From contig JABMQN010000261.1 in NCBI GenBank assembly GCA_013203045.1, positions 1-51,553 of the forward strand: a stretch of DNA of 51,553 nt. The letters run 5' to 3'. The notes under the pieces are model-generated. The model worked only from the letters and a program-made list of their open reading frames with translations, was not told the DNA's origin and searched no databases. Below are positions 9,275-16,967 of this stretch, one piece after another. Positions within the stretch are counted from its first letter, which is position 1, and every line of letters begins with the position of its first letter. The DNA comes from Chloroflexota bacterium. Lineage in GTDB: Bacteria; Chloroflexota; Dehalococcoidia; SZUA-161; SpSt-899. Made by a program: the position numbers and the translations under genes.

Positions 9275-9487
9275 TTAATTCTCGATACGGTTTGTTTTGT
9301 TAGCCTCTGCCTGTATCCTGTTTACTTCTTTCTTAGAAAAAAGCCTCCAACCATTCCTATCTTTGTATTCAGTATCTGGAATTACACCCTCTCTGATCCA
9401 ACGATGGAGAGTGCTCCTGCTTACTCCTGCCATAGGGCAAACTTCGGCTGGTCTATAAAAGGTCTGGCCATCTATTTCTACTGGCAT
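9275..9487 (-). CDS. Small MerR-type helix-turn-helix protein (copy 1)
   Basis: This 70-residue single-domain protein has the pattern FYRPAEVCPMAGVSRSTLHR, WIREGVIPD and GWRLFSKKEVNRI, which matches the MerR/HTH_17 winged helix. Like its paralogue at 8669-8875 it lacks any dimerisation or ligand domain. GGAG lies eight bases before the ATG. It is the first gene of a short minus-strand series (HTH, 75-aa protein, HTH, 75-aa pseudogene) starting about 300 bases beyond the end of the archaellum operon. It may regulate its own cassette or the motility genes. Confidence 0.8.
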   Translation of the reverse strand: MPVEIDGQTFYRPAEVCPMAGVSRSTLHRWIREGVIPDTEYKDRNGWRLFSKKEVNRIQAEANKTNRIEN

Positions 9488-9724
9488 GTGTTGAAGTCTC
9501 CACGGAATATCTAAAAATTTCTATGCTACAAGTCTATCTTGCCCATCATAACTTCACGTTGACATAGATATACAAGTCAAGTTTTCAATGGGTAAGACGT
9601 CTCAAACATGTCTAGTATGACTACTGTTGGGTAAGATGAAAACCATGTTGACCCGCATATTGCGTGGGGGTAAACCCTCAAATCCACTAAAAAACGTCGT
9701 TGGTCAATCGGGGTTAAAAATCTA
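9488..9724. other. Intergenic stretch between the archaellum terminator and the HTH cassettes
   Basis: No gene is visible. The stretch should contain the promoter of the HTH cassette on the minus strand, but I see no convincing -35/-10 pair. It holds two similar GGGTAAGA(C/T) motifs on the plus strand about 46 bases apart (near 9590 and 9634), which could be regulator sites. Confidence 0.4.
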
Positions 9725-9761
9725 GATAGAAGGGACAACCCCTCGGGTTGTCCCTTCTATC
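9725..9761 (-). terminator. Terminator of the archaellum operon
   Basis: A perfect 17-bp stem is made by GATAGAAGGGACAACCC and its exact complement around a 3-base loop. On the minus strand it is followed by TAGATTTTTAAC. It lies about 30 bases after the last small gene of the archaellum cluster. Confidence 0.85.
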
Positions 9762-9792
9762 TGATCAAGTATCACACTAAACTCAATGCCTC

Positions 9793-10074
9793 TTAGCTTT
9801 CCTCTACACCCTCCGCAAGCTCAGCAGCTACTTCTCTGCACTCCCGTAGCAAATCATTTATGTCTACCTCCGGCAATAACGCCGCAAGTCTATTTTCCTC
9901 TTCATCGCCTGCTTCTTCCTGAGAGAATATGTCTAACCCATCCAGTCCACCACCACTGCTGCCACCACCACTATCGGATTTCGGTGGCTGTCCGAGTGAA
10001 CCGGCATTCGTCTTCTGGGTTTCCGGATCGTTTTTTACCAGTCCACCAATCTGATCGCCATCATTCGTTCCCAT
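9793..10074 (-). CDS. Small acidic protein at the end of the archaellum operon, unknown function
   Basis: The protein has 93 residues: a Gly/Ser/Asn-rich disordered first half, then an acidic helical C-terminus (NRLAALLPEVDINDLLREC, EVAAELAEGVEES). There is no membrane segment or signal sequence, so it should be cytosolic. It follows arlJ by 74 bases with an AGGAGA site and precedes the operon terminator, so it is probably co-transcribed with the motor genes. It is not one of the standard Arl proteins. The Gly-rich linker plus short helical domain vaguely recalls the linker in the ArlC/E protein of this cluster. Confidence 0.6.
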   Translation of the reverse strand: MGTNDGDQIGGLVKNDPETQKTNAGSLGQPPKSDSGGGSSGGGLDGLDIFSQEEAGDEEENRLAALLPEVDINDLLRECREVAAELAEGVEES

Positions 10075-10148
10075 TCTTCTCTCCTTGACTCAATGATTCA
10101 CCGTATTCTTTTCAACTTATTTTCACACCAGCTCTGTGGCATCTGCAT

Positions 10149-11711
10149 CTAAGCTTGGCCTACACTGCCAAAAATAATGACGGCGAACCTCGGCACCATG
10201 ATCATAGCCAAACCAGAGATGGACATTGTTATGGACAGATTGTAAAAGAACTTGCACTTATGCCCGCCATCAACCACTTTAGGTGTTAATGCATTGACTA
10301 TAGTCAGCACCAAGATCACCGGGATCAACAACTGTTTGAGTAACTCCAATCCAGCAAAGTTGAATGCAAAATATCCTCCAATAGCAGATGACGTCGCTGC
10401 TCCGGGTATATCTGCCTCAATGCCTGATATCATCATGCCAAACGTGCTCATAACCTCAGTCACAAAAACCAGAAGCAGTATGACCGCACCATGCATAACA
10501 AACGTGAGTCCTCCAAAGGGTTTGCTAATCATCCGCCGCCTCTGCCTGAGGGAATCTATCTGCACCGCATAAGCAGATGCTCTATTGCCAGCATCTTCCG
10601 CCGCCGAGCCCAGGGCCATAGCATCACGAAACATGCTCACACTTCTGTTCACCACGGTGCTCCCGTTGTCCAGCACAAATCTTTTCCAGCAAAGGCTGGG
10701 CAAAATACCGGTTTTCAACCGGACTTTGAGTCTATTAGCTTCTTCACGAAGCGCAGGTACGCCACGCAGGTCCAGCCTTGCCACGCCCTCCGTAACCGTT
10801 GCACCTATCGCAGTAGTCACACCACCCAGGGAACGCATGAAAGCACCAATATCCCTATCCCTCCCGGCCAGTTTCCTGTCATCCGCCACAGCCACATATC
10901 CTATGGGGAAAATAATAATAGAGGATACAAATAAAGCCCACCCCAGGCCTAAACCACTCGATATCAGCAGCATGGAACAAACAAAAGCCGCCGGCAGAAG
11001 TGTCATTGTCAGCAATCTCACCAGCTTCTGCTCGCGGGAACTTGGCTGTTGCAATGGCACAATTTCCTTGGGTGTCATTATTGAAATGAGCCACGATCCG
11101 CTAACCGTAATGCCAATAGTTATTCCAACCAGAGACAGTACAAACACAGTATCTGTTTTGTATATCATGGTTGAAACCACGCCAATAATGATGACCAGAA
11201 CAGCAGACACTATAAGGGCACTATAAGCATCGGTCCACTGCTTGAGCGTTTCCAGTTTGCGGTTGTAATTATCTCCGTAGTTTCTCCCGAAAACATCCGC
11301 TTCCCGACTGAAGAACTCAGCCTCAGATTCACCTGAACTCATGGAGCTGGAAATGCGAAGTAAGATGTTACGTACCGTCTCATCATCAACGGATTCACCT
11401 TCAATCCGGCATGCTTCAGCATAGTCATAACCCAGTTGCGTGGTAATAAGGTCTATCTCTTTGAAATATATGGATGCCCTGCCAGAAAGCTTTGACGCGA
11501 AGTCAAACACACGATCACGTGATATGCCGGACATAGAAATGGCCGACAAGTACGAGAGCTGATAAAAAAGGTCAAAGTACAGCAGCTCCTGGTTTCTTGT
11601 GCTGGTGGTCTTCTTCTTCTGAACAACGGCCCTTTCCCCGGCCATCACCGAGGATTTGTTACTAGAAGACCCCTTCTTTACGAGCCGCTGAAAGAACGGT
11701 AAGAAGCTCAT
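10149..11711 (-). CDS. arlJ: Archaellum platform protein ArlJ (FlaJ), type II secretion F-like
   Basis: ArlJ is the polytopic membrane platform on which the ATPase ArlI acts to assemble and rotate the filament. The 520 residues show an N-terminal cytoplasmic helical domain (~40-165), a membrane pair near 170-225, another pair near 235-275, a second cytoplasmic domain (~280-395, with the T2SSF-like stretch SMFRDAMALGSAAEDAGNRA) and three C-terminal helices (~405-515). That duplicated layout is typical of FlaJ rather than GspF/PilC. The gene overlaps the end of arlI by 50 bases, so the ATG at 11711 is uncertain; Met23 at 11645 would give no overlap. It is the partner of arlI and arlH upstream. 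Confidence 0.92.
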   Translation of the reverse strand: MSFLPFFQRLVKKGSSSNKSSVMAGERAVVQKKKTTSTRNQELLYFDLFYQLSYLSAISMSGISRDRVFDFASKLSGRASIYFKEIDLITTQLGYDYAEACRIEGESVDDETVRNILLRISSSMSSGESEAEFFSREADVFGRNYGDNYNRKLETLKQWTDAYSALIVSAVLVIIIGVVSTMIYKTDTVFVLSLVGITIGITVSGSWLISIMTPKEIVPLQQPSSREQKLVRLLTMTLLPAAFVCSMLLISSGLGLGWALFVSSIIIFPIGYVAVADDRKLAGRDRDIGAFMRSLGGVTTAIGATVTEGVARLDLRGVPALREEANRLKVRLKTGILPSLCWKRFVLDNGSTVVNRSVSMFRDAMALGSAAEDAGNRASAYAVQIDSLRQRRRMISKPFGGLTFVMHGAVILLLVFVTEVMSTFGMMISGIEADIPGAATSSAIGGYFAFNFAGLELLKQLLIPVILVLTIVNALTPKVVDGGHKCKFFYNLSITMSISGLAMIMVPRFAVIIFGSVGQA

Positions 11712-13458
11712 AGAAATCCGACACCCCTTTTTCTTTATGCAACCGCTCCAATATACGCGCTCGCCTGTTCAATTCATTGTAAATGTTCCTCTTTTTCTCC
11801 GGAGGAAGCCCGCGCTTTGGAGCAATCTTTTCTTCCAATAAGTAACTGTTCATATGCCCGGGGAATTCAAATTCATCTTTGGCCGGGTTCCACATGAAAG
11901 AATGGATGAAAGAGAACGACTGCGATACCGAATCGTATCCAATGATTTCGCTGATACTCAGCACACGCCTTGCCAGTTTCCCGTTTGGCAGTTTCACTGC
12001 AGATTGGATGAGAATACAATTCAGACAGTCGATATAATTCTTGGGAACATTAATGGGATCGCCGGTAAGACGCTGGATGAGTTTCTCCACTGAAGCGGCA
12101 TGGAAGGTCGCCATCACGCCGTGACCGGTCTGCATCGCCTGGAACGCAATCAACCCTTCCGCACCTCGTATCTCACCGATGATTATCATGTTGGGGCGTT
12201 GTCGCAAGGCAGCCCTGAGCAAGTCGAACATTCCAACCTGAGCACCCTTCCCATCCTTTGACTCCTTGGAAACCTCCCTCAACCAGTTGGTATGAGGTAT
12301 AACCAGCTCCGGTGTGTCCTCGATACTCACGATTTTATTGGTAGGCGACATGAAAACAGTGAGCGCATTAATGGTGGTGGTTTTACCGGAAGCGGTTTCC
12401 CCGGCCACGAATGTATTCATATCTTCCTCAAGTACCAATGACATGTACGCCGCCATCTGATACGTCATGGTACCGAATCCAACGATATCCATAATGCTGG
12501 TAGGAGTACCCATGGCACGTCGGATAGTGAAATTGGTGCCTCTCCGGGAGACATCCTCACCATACACAATGTTAATTCGTGAGCCATCCGGAAGAGTGGC
12601 ATCCTGAATAGGGTCATTGAGAGTTACCGGCCGTTTCATCCGCTCAGACATTCTCTTGGCGAAATCGTCCAGCTCTTCCATATTAGGAATGTTTACCGCA
12701 GTTATCACACTCTTGAATATCTTATGTTCAATGAATATCTGGCCAACTCCGCTGCAACTGACATCCTCAACATAAATATCACCCAACAAAGGGTCCAGGA
12801 GCCCAACTCCTACTTTCTCGCGCACAATCAAATACTTGACAGCGTTGAGTTCATCAGCCGTCAACTCTATTTTACTCCCGCCACCATTAGTTCTGGAGAA
12901 CAAGCCCGTCAGCTTGCCAGCGACTCCCCCATTCCCTGCTGCAGAACCATTACTTCCGGGTGCCTTGGGTGTTTCTTGCGTTTTTGGCCTGCTTCCATTT
13001 TTCTTAACCTTACATATTTTATCGAGAACCGTGATAAATGCCTGCTTCATGGCATCTTCATTTTCCAGGGAATCAAACTCCTTGGTGTAATCCAGCAGAG
13101 CCTCCTCGATCCGGGGTATGATCGCATCCATATTGATGGTAAGATTCGGCTCTACGGGTATGTAAAGGTGCCTGTCGTTATGTGGCATTGGATATATATG
13201 TATAAATATGCCACCCTGGGTAGGATAGATAATGTTGGGATTTTTTTCATCGCTCAGGCTCCTGGCAAGCGTTTCAAAATACCTTGGAACTCCTATCTCT
13301 TCGATTGGTATCATGTGCAGATATTCCAACAGGAAAGACTGCTTTTTCGCTGCTTCCTGCAGTTCCTCGGACAACATGGCAAACAGGCCCCCAGCGAGCA
13401 TCTCTTCATGCGTCTCCGTGATCTCGATTGGTTCAAACGGTAGCACTAGTTCAGGCAT
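11662..13458 (-). CDS. arlI: Archaellum motor ATPase ArlI (FlaI)
   Basis: ArlI is the hexameric ATPase that powers archaellum assembly and rotation. The 598 residues include a FlaI-type N-terminal domain, Walker A GETASGKT (353-360), Walker B region NMIIIGEIRG (423-432) and the His-box segment GHGVMATFHAASVEKLIQRL, all as in GspE-superfamily enzymes. The family pattern LPDGSRINIVYGEDVSRRG lies at 289-307. Unlike most archaeal FlaI, a Gly/Ser/Asn/Pro-rich linker (about 152-195) splits the N-terminal part. GGAGT precedes the ATG. It is separated from arlH by 670 bases containing a repeat and a terminator-like hairpin. Confidence 0.95.
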   Translation of the reverse strand: MPELVLPFEPIEITETHEEMLAGGLFAMLSEELQEAAKKQSFLLEYLHMIPIEEIGVPRYFETLARSLSDEKNPNIIYPTQGGIFIHIYPMPHNDRHLYIPVEPNLTINMDAIIPRIEEALLDYTKEFDSLENEDAMKQAFITVLDKICKVKKNGSRPKTQETPKAPGSNGSAAGNGGVAGKLTGLFSRTNGGGSKIELTADELNAVKYLIVREKVGVGLLDPLLGDIYVEDVSCSGVGQIFIEHKIFKSVITAVNIPNMEELDDFAKRMSERMKRPVTLNDPIQDATLPDGSRINIVYGEDVSRRGTNFTIRRAMGTPTSIMDIVGFGTMTYQMAAYMSLVLEEDMNTFVAGETASGKTTTINALTVFMSPTNKIVSIEDTPELVIPHTNWLREVSKESKDGKGAQVGMFDLLRAALRQRPNMIIIGEIRGAEGLIAFQAMQTGHGVMATFHAASVEKLIQRLTGDPINVPKNYIDCLNCILIQSAVKLPNGKLARRVLSISEIIGYDSVSQSFSFIHSFMWNPAKDEFEFPGHMNSYLLEEKIAPKRGLPPEKKRNIYNELNRRARILERLHKEKGVSDFYELLTVLSAARKEGVF

Positions 13459-13900
13459 TATTCTTCACTCCAGTTACAACCTCTCTGATATATTCAATTG
13501 AGTTCTTAACTCCAACCAGGAAAACCATCTACATAAAACACAGCATCATTCCAACCGAACAAAGATGCCACTCCCCTCTTCATATACGGGAGACCGGCCT
13601 TTGCTTTCGGAATGGCATGTCATTACTTAACTTGTTTGCAGAGCCGATGATTCGCTCCATGGTATTGTATCTCCAATGATCACGCGTTCATTCTGCTCCG
13701 CTAGATAGCGAGACAAGTCAACATATAAAACAAGTGAATTTGGGATTTCACTGGTCTAAATTGATAGTAGCACGAGTCTACTGGAGGCAAAATGGTGACT
13801 GCACCAATTTTGCTGAGGGAAAATCTCTAGTACAAAAGTAATAGCCCGAGCAAACGTGATCTTGCAAACCATCCGAACATTACTTAAGATTACATAAAGA

Positions 13901-13937
13901 AAGGGAAGAGCCAAGTTCGTTGATTGGCACTCCCCTT
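13901..13937 (-). terminator. Terminator-like hairpin between arlH and arlI
   Basis: AAGGGAAGAGCCAA and TTGGCACTCCCCTT pair at 12 of 14 positions around a 9-base loop. On the minus strand it leads into TTTCTTTATG. It could end or attenuate the transcript coming from arlH. Confidence 0.55.
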
Positions 13938-13980
13938 CGTCTTTGCTAACAAAATTCCCAACAACCAGGCTGTATCACAA

Positions 13981-14058
13981 TGTCATCGCGAGGAGCCACA
14001 AGCGACGTGGCGATCTCTCATTTACTAGGAGATTGCTTCGTTTAGGCTCGCAATGACA
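13981..14058. repeat. Palindromic interspersed repeat (TGTCATTGCGAG family)
   Basis: The element begins TGTCATCGCGAG and ends CTCGCAATGACA, which match at 11 of 12 positions as inverted ends. Between them lie GCGATCTC and GAGATTGC, which are also complementary. The pattern resembles the TGTCATTGCGAGG...GCAATCTC palindromes found as interspersed repeats in many bacterial genomes (recalled, not searched). It is about 78 bp and sits in the arlH-arlI gap. Confidence 0.75.
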
Positions 14059-14128
14059 TGGCAAAATCGGTGGTAATTTAGATTATGACACAGTCTGAAC
14101 ACAGGGATTCCTGCTTCTGTGATCCCAT

Positions 14129-14842
14129 CTATACTTGAGCTTTGGATACCGGAATAACTCTCATGCCCCATCCCGGTTCTACTTCAAACGCCACAATGTT
14201 TCCCGTAGTGTGAGAAGCCCCCCGAACCTTGGAGACCTCCATCTCTTTTAGTAGTTTATCTCCCATTTGAGAGATTTTGAAACTGAGATGAGCATCACAC
14301 ATGGAGCGCACGCGAATGAGCATACTTTCATTGAAAGCATAGCTGTGCACAACAATGAAGATGGTCTGGCCTTCATTACAGAGGTTTTTACAGTCCTCAA
14401 AGAACTCAATTGTGGATTCAACCGAAACATGGGTAACAAAAGCGGTAAGCGAGTCAATGATGATTAAATCAGTCTCAGTTTCTCTATGGATCGCCTCGGA
14501 TATTACCTTCAAAGCACGTTCAAGGTCAATATCGCTCTTCATCATCTGTAAGGGATACACTCTAAGACGATCCAACAGCAGATAGTCCAGAACATCCAGC
14601 CCAAGGCTATTCATCTGCTTCATCAGGCTCTTAACAGTACTTTCGGTAGTGAACATGGTTACACGGCAATCAGCCTGAGTCAATGATCCCCAAAGTATCT
14701 GTTGCGTAACCACCGACTTGCCTGCATCCGACGCGCCTTCGATCAGTGTCAGAGAACCCGAGGGGATGCCTCCCCCCATTTTTCTATCGATCTCTGGACT
14801 ACCACTGGTGATTTCCCTTACTTCTCTATCTACAAATGCCAT
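14129..14842 (-). CDS. arlH: Archaellum ATP-binding protein ArlH (FlaH), KaiC/RecA-like
   Basis: ArlH is the RecA/KaiC-fold ATP-binding protein that forms a ring with the motor ATPase ArlI and regulates it. The 237 residues match FlaH length. Walker A is GASDAGKS (36-43), Walker B DLIIIDSL (125-132), and the later segment IFIVVHSYAF is also FlaH-like. The start is supported by AGAAGG eight bases before the ATG. It follows the PAS and transglutaminase genes, which interrupt the usual F-H junction, and is separated from arlI by an unusual gap. Confidence 0.93.
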   Translation of the reverse strand: MAFVDREVREITSGSPEIDRKMGGGIPSGSLTLIEGASDAGKSVVTQQILWGSLTQADCRVTMFTTESTVKSLMKQMNSLGLDVLDYLLLDRLRVYPLQMMKSDIDLERALKVISEAIHRETETDLIIIDSLTAFVTHVSVESTIEFFEDCKNLCNEGQTIFIVVHSYAFNESMLIRVRSMCDAHLSFKISQMGDKLLKEMEVSKVRGASHTTGNIVAFEVEPGWGMRVIPVSKAQV

Positions 14843-14922
14843 AGTGACCTTCTTTTGATGAAGCCTCCGCGATCAGAGTGCAACATCACCACTCAGACTA
14901 GCCTGATATCGGCCCGTTTGTT

Positions 14923-15321
14923 TTATTCAATCTCCCTTAAGAAAACTAAATCCGCTATCCCGCCATCGAATTCGATAAACGTGGCATTTGCTTCAACAGG
15001 GACTGTCCGTCCGTCCCTGGTAAGCAATTCTATCGTGAACCTTGAGGGTACCCTTTCGCCTAACACAATATTCCGGTATCTTTGCTCTATACGATACAGC
15101 GAATCCGGTGAGATAACTTTGGTTAGATAATGTCTTATAAGTTTATCTGTACTATGCCCAACCATACGGGTAAACTTCGGATTTACAAGCTGAATAACAC
15201 CTTCCTTCACTACAATAATCCCATCTGGTGCAAGCTCTATCAGAGTAGCATATATATTCTCCACCACAGTGGACTGGTTATCTCGAGTAACACTATTTGT
15301 TGCGAATGTATGATTCCCCAT
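14923..15321 (-). CDS. Stand-alone PAS-domain protein inside the archaellum cluster
   Basis: The protein is 132 residues, mostly one PAS domain: ENIYATLIELAPDGIIVVKE, GVIQLVNPKFTRMVGHS and RDGRTVPVEANATFIEFDG are typical PAS positions. There is no kinase, HTH or other output domain and no membrane segment. An AAGG site precedes the ATG. PAS domains bind small ligands or cofactors or mediate dimerisation. A single PAS encoded just upstream of arlH could adjust the motor or the switch in response to redox state, oxygen or another signal; that role is inference from position. Confidence 0.85.
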   Translation of the reverse strand: MGNHTFATNSVTRDNQSTVVENIYATLIELAPDGIIVVKEGVIQLVNPKFTRMVGHSTDKLIRHYLTKVISPDSLYRIEQRYRNIVLGERVPSRFTIELLTRDGRTVPVEANATFIEFDGGIADLVFLREIE

Positions 15322-15418
15322 TTACCCCAACCTTCTCTCCCTTTATCAACGAACTTAATTGCACTTGATCAAACTACAACCTGACAAAACCCTGTCCCTG
15401 ATCGAGTTTTGCTGTCAT

Positions 15419-16192
15419 CTACGGCGGTACTGCCTCAAATGCCAGCCAGCCGAGACCTTCAAATCCCACCTCTGCCCAGGCGTGAGCCTGACTGGGATAG
15501 ACAGGCTGCGGGGCTCCATTTCCCGGCAAGAGATAATAACCGGCAGACAGCCTCGCCGGAATATCGGACGCCCGAGCCAATATTACAAATGCAGAATTGA
15601 AATTCCCGCAAATCCCCTCTCTCGTCTCACACAGGAACCAATCGTTTGGTTCATGCCCAGGCGGAGCAGGTTCATAATCCATCCTGTAATCACATCTGAC
15701 CTGCAGGAATGTCTCTATCGCCTTGGCTTTCTCGAACGGAGTTGGCATCCCACTCGTAATACGATAAGAAAGATCTCTCACTCTATCCGTGATATTATCC
15801 GGTAATTCCAGGCAGTCCGGACTATCCAGGACTCCCAACTCATTCAGAACATCCCTGTTGTAGTCACGATAACTCCGCGACAGATGGGCATCATCGGGCG
15901 AATAAACCTCATTAGGATTTGAGCCCCCATCCAGGTACTGATATACTTCGGTGATCTTGGGCAAATCCCAATCTTTGCCATCATAATTTATCCCCACCGA
16001 ACTTCTCAGGTACCGTGCATAGGGACTGCCCTCTACCATAAACAGCACGTCATCCGATGGCGGTGTGACCTCCCGCAATGAGAGAGTCGAAACCCGGCCA
16101 TCTGCCTGAAAATCGATTATTTTTAACAACACAGTAGCCATCAGCATGAACACCATCAAGGCAATCAGGAGACTGCGCACTTCCTTTTTCAT
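15419..16192 (-). CDS. Membrane-anchored transglutaminase-like protein within the archaellum cluster
   Basis: The protein has 257 residues with an N-terminal membrane anchor (about 8-25), an extracytoplasmic region and a C-terminal transglutaminase-like domain. The catalytic Cys is in GICGNFNSAF (Cys195), the His in AHAWAEVGFEG (His237), and the third position is in GWLAFEA, where the usual Asp may be Glu253. The protein ends only four residues later, shorter than TgpA-like relatives. Such domains act as cysteine proteases or crosslinking enzymes. No standard archaellum cluster includes one that I know of. The ribosome-binding site is weak. A 132-bp inverted-repeat element fills the gap upstream, so the gene may be a later insertion into the operon. 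Confidence 0.85.
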   Translation of the reverse strand: MKKEVRSLLIALMVFMLMATVLLKIIDFQADGRVSTLSLREVTPPSDDVLFMVEGSPYARYLRSSVGINYDGKDWDLPKITEVYQYLDGGSNPNEVYSPDDAHLSRSYRDYNRDVLNELGVLDSPDCLELPDNITDRVRDLSYRITSGMPTPFEKAKAIETFLQVRCDYRMDYEPAPPGHEPNDWFLCETREGICGNFNSAFVILARASDIPARLSAGYYLLPGNGAPQPVYPSQAHAWAEVGFEGLGWLAFEAVPP

Positions 16193-16239
16193 TGCTTGTT
16201 ACTTTCTTTTTGAGAATCTTCCGGCTCTGTGACAAATCT

Positions 16240-16371
16240 AATATTGACTGTACTGCAAAAAGCCTTTTTCAATCGGGGGACACCCCTCCTTCATTGCATT
16301 GCGGCGGGCACGGCCCCGATAACCCCCGACAGGAGGCCTCCTGTGCCTCTTTTTGCAAGAGAGTCAATATT
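16240..16371. repeat. MITE-like element with 23-bp terminal inverted repeats
   Basis: The left end AATATTGACT...TGCAAAAAG (16240-16262) and the right end CTTTTTGCA...AGTCAATATT (16349-16371) are inverted copies agreeing at about 19-20 of 23 positions. The inside is GC-rich and self-complementary: CGGGGG and CCCCCG arms, and a 16-bp perfect palindrome ACAGGAGGCCTCCTGT at 16329-16344. It exactly fills the space between arlF and the transglutaminase gene. It could be a miniature transposable element or a large structured terminator. No coding potential is seen. Confidence 0.6.
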
Positions 16372-16372
16372 T

Positions 16373-16900
16373 CTATCTGGTGAAAATCGCCGAGGCCGTA
16401 ATACCGTTGGGAGTAACAACTATTACTCGATTAGCATTAGGCGTACCAAGAACCGGATTAACCTTCATCCGAATCTTCATTTCTTCATCAGGATTAAAAA
16501 TGCCAATATCAAAGGCTTCCGGAGTTCCTGAGCTTGCACTCAGATATATGTCCTTAACCTGCCACTCATCATTCCCCGGAGGGGTCCCACTGGTATATGT
16601 AAGTCGTTTAATTAGATAATTGTCATCGGTATCATAGTATTGCAGAATAACATCCCACTCATCGAAATCTTCCAGTTGTGTTTCTCCCGCATTTTCCAGG
16701 GTCATATCAATAGTAATCCCATCGGATGTTGTGGCCCCTAAAGAAGAGATATTCGTCCGGGATATCTCTCCCGAAGTATCCTCCATCTCCTTGAAGGCTA
16801 CTGCCACAGTGTCCGTGGTTGAAAGGGCATTCTGTGATATGGTCATTGCCCCAAAAAGTATCAGGGCAATGCAACATATTGCAACGAGTACGTTTTCCAT
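16373..16900 (-). CDS. arlF: Archaellum stator protein ArlF-like (FlaF)
   Basis: The protein has 175 residues with one N-terminal membrane helix (about 4-24) followed by an extracytoplasmic beta-sandwich with strands such as GITIDMTLENAGETQLEDFD and ANRVIVVTPNGITASAIFTR. That architecture fits ArlF, which binds the cell envelope and anchors the rotating motor. It follows arlG by 67 bases. ArlF and ArlG share a fold, so the assignment between the two rests on sequence style and the gene order G-F-H, as in Crenarchaeota. In a bacterium the S-layer contact known for archaeal ArlF must be replaced by some other envelope partner. Confidence 0.75.
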   Translation of the reverse strand: MENVLVAICCIALILFGAMTISQNALSTTDTVAVAFKEMEDTSGEISRTNISSLGATTSDGITIDMTLENAGETQLEDFDEWDVILQYYDTDDNYLIKRLTYTSGTPPGNDEWQVKDIYLSASSGTPEAFDIGIFNPDEEMKIRMKVNPVLGTPNANRVIVVTPNGITASAIFTR

Positions 16901-16967
16901 ATATTACCCTGTTGTAATACTGACCCGATAACCGGGCCACAAGACATCTGAGATGGCTGCCTCTAAA

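Larger units (their letters stand above)
13459..14128. other. 670-base gap between arlH and arlI
   Basis: No gene is supported in this stretch. It contains an imperfect inverted repeat (ATGCCACTCC at 13565-13574 with GGAATGGCAT at 13609-13618), a terminator-like hairpin at 13901-13937 and a palindromic repeat at 13981-14058. Such a gap is unusual because arlH, arlI and arlJ are normally tightly linked. It may carry a separate promoter for arlI-arlJ, which I could not identify. Confidence 0.6.

Noticed and set aside
12724..13443. Long open frame on the plus strand opposite arlI
   Set aside because: It mirrors the strongly conserved arlI gene, has no ribosome-binding site and no recognisable domain.
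10149..13458. ArlI/ArlJ as a Tad, Com or type II secretion system
   Set aside because: The neighbours are archaellins, ArlC/E, ArlF, ArlG and a KaiC-like ArlH. No pseudopilins, secretin, TadZ or PilM/N/O-like genes are present, and the platform protein has the duplicated FlaJ layout.
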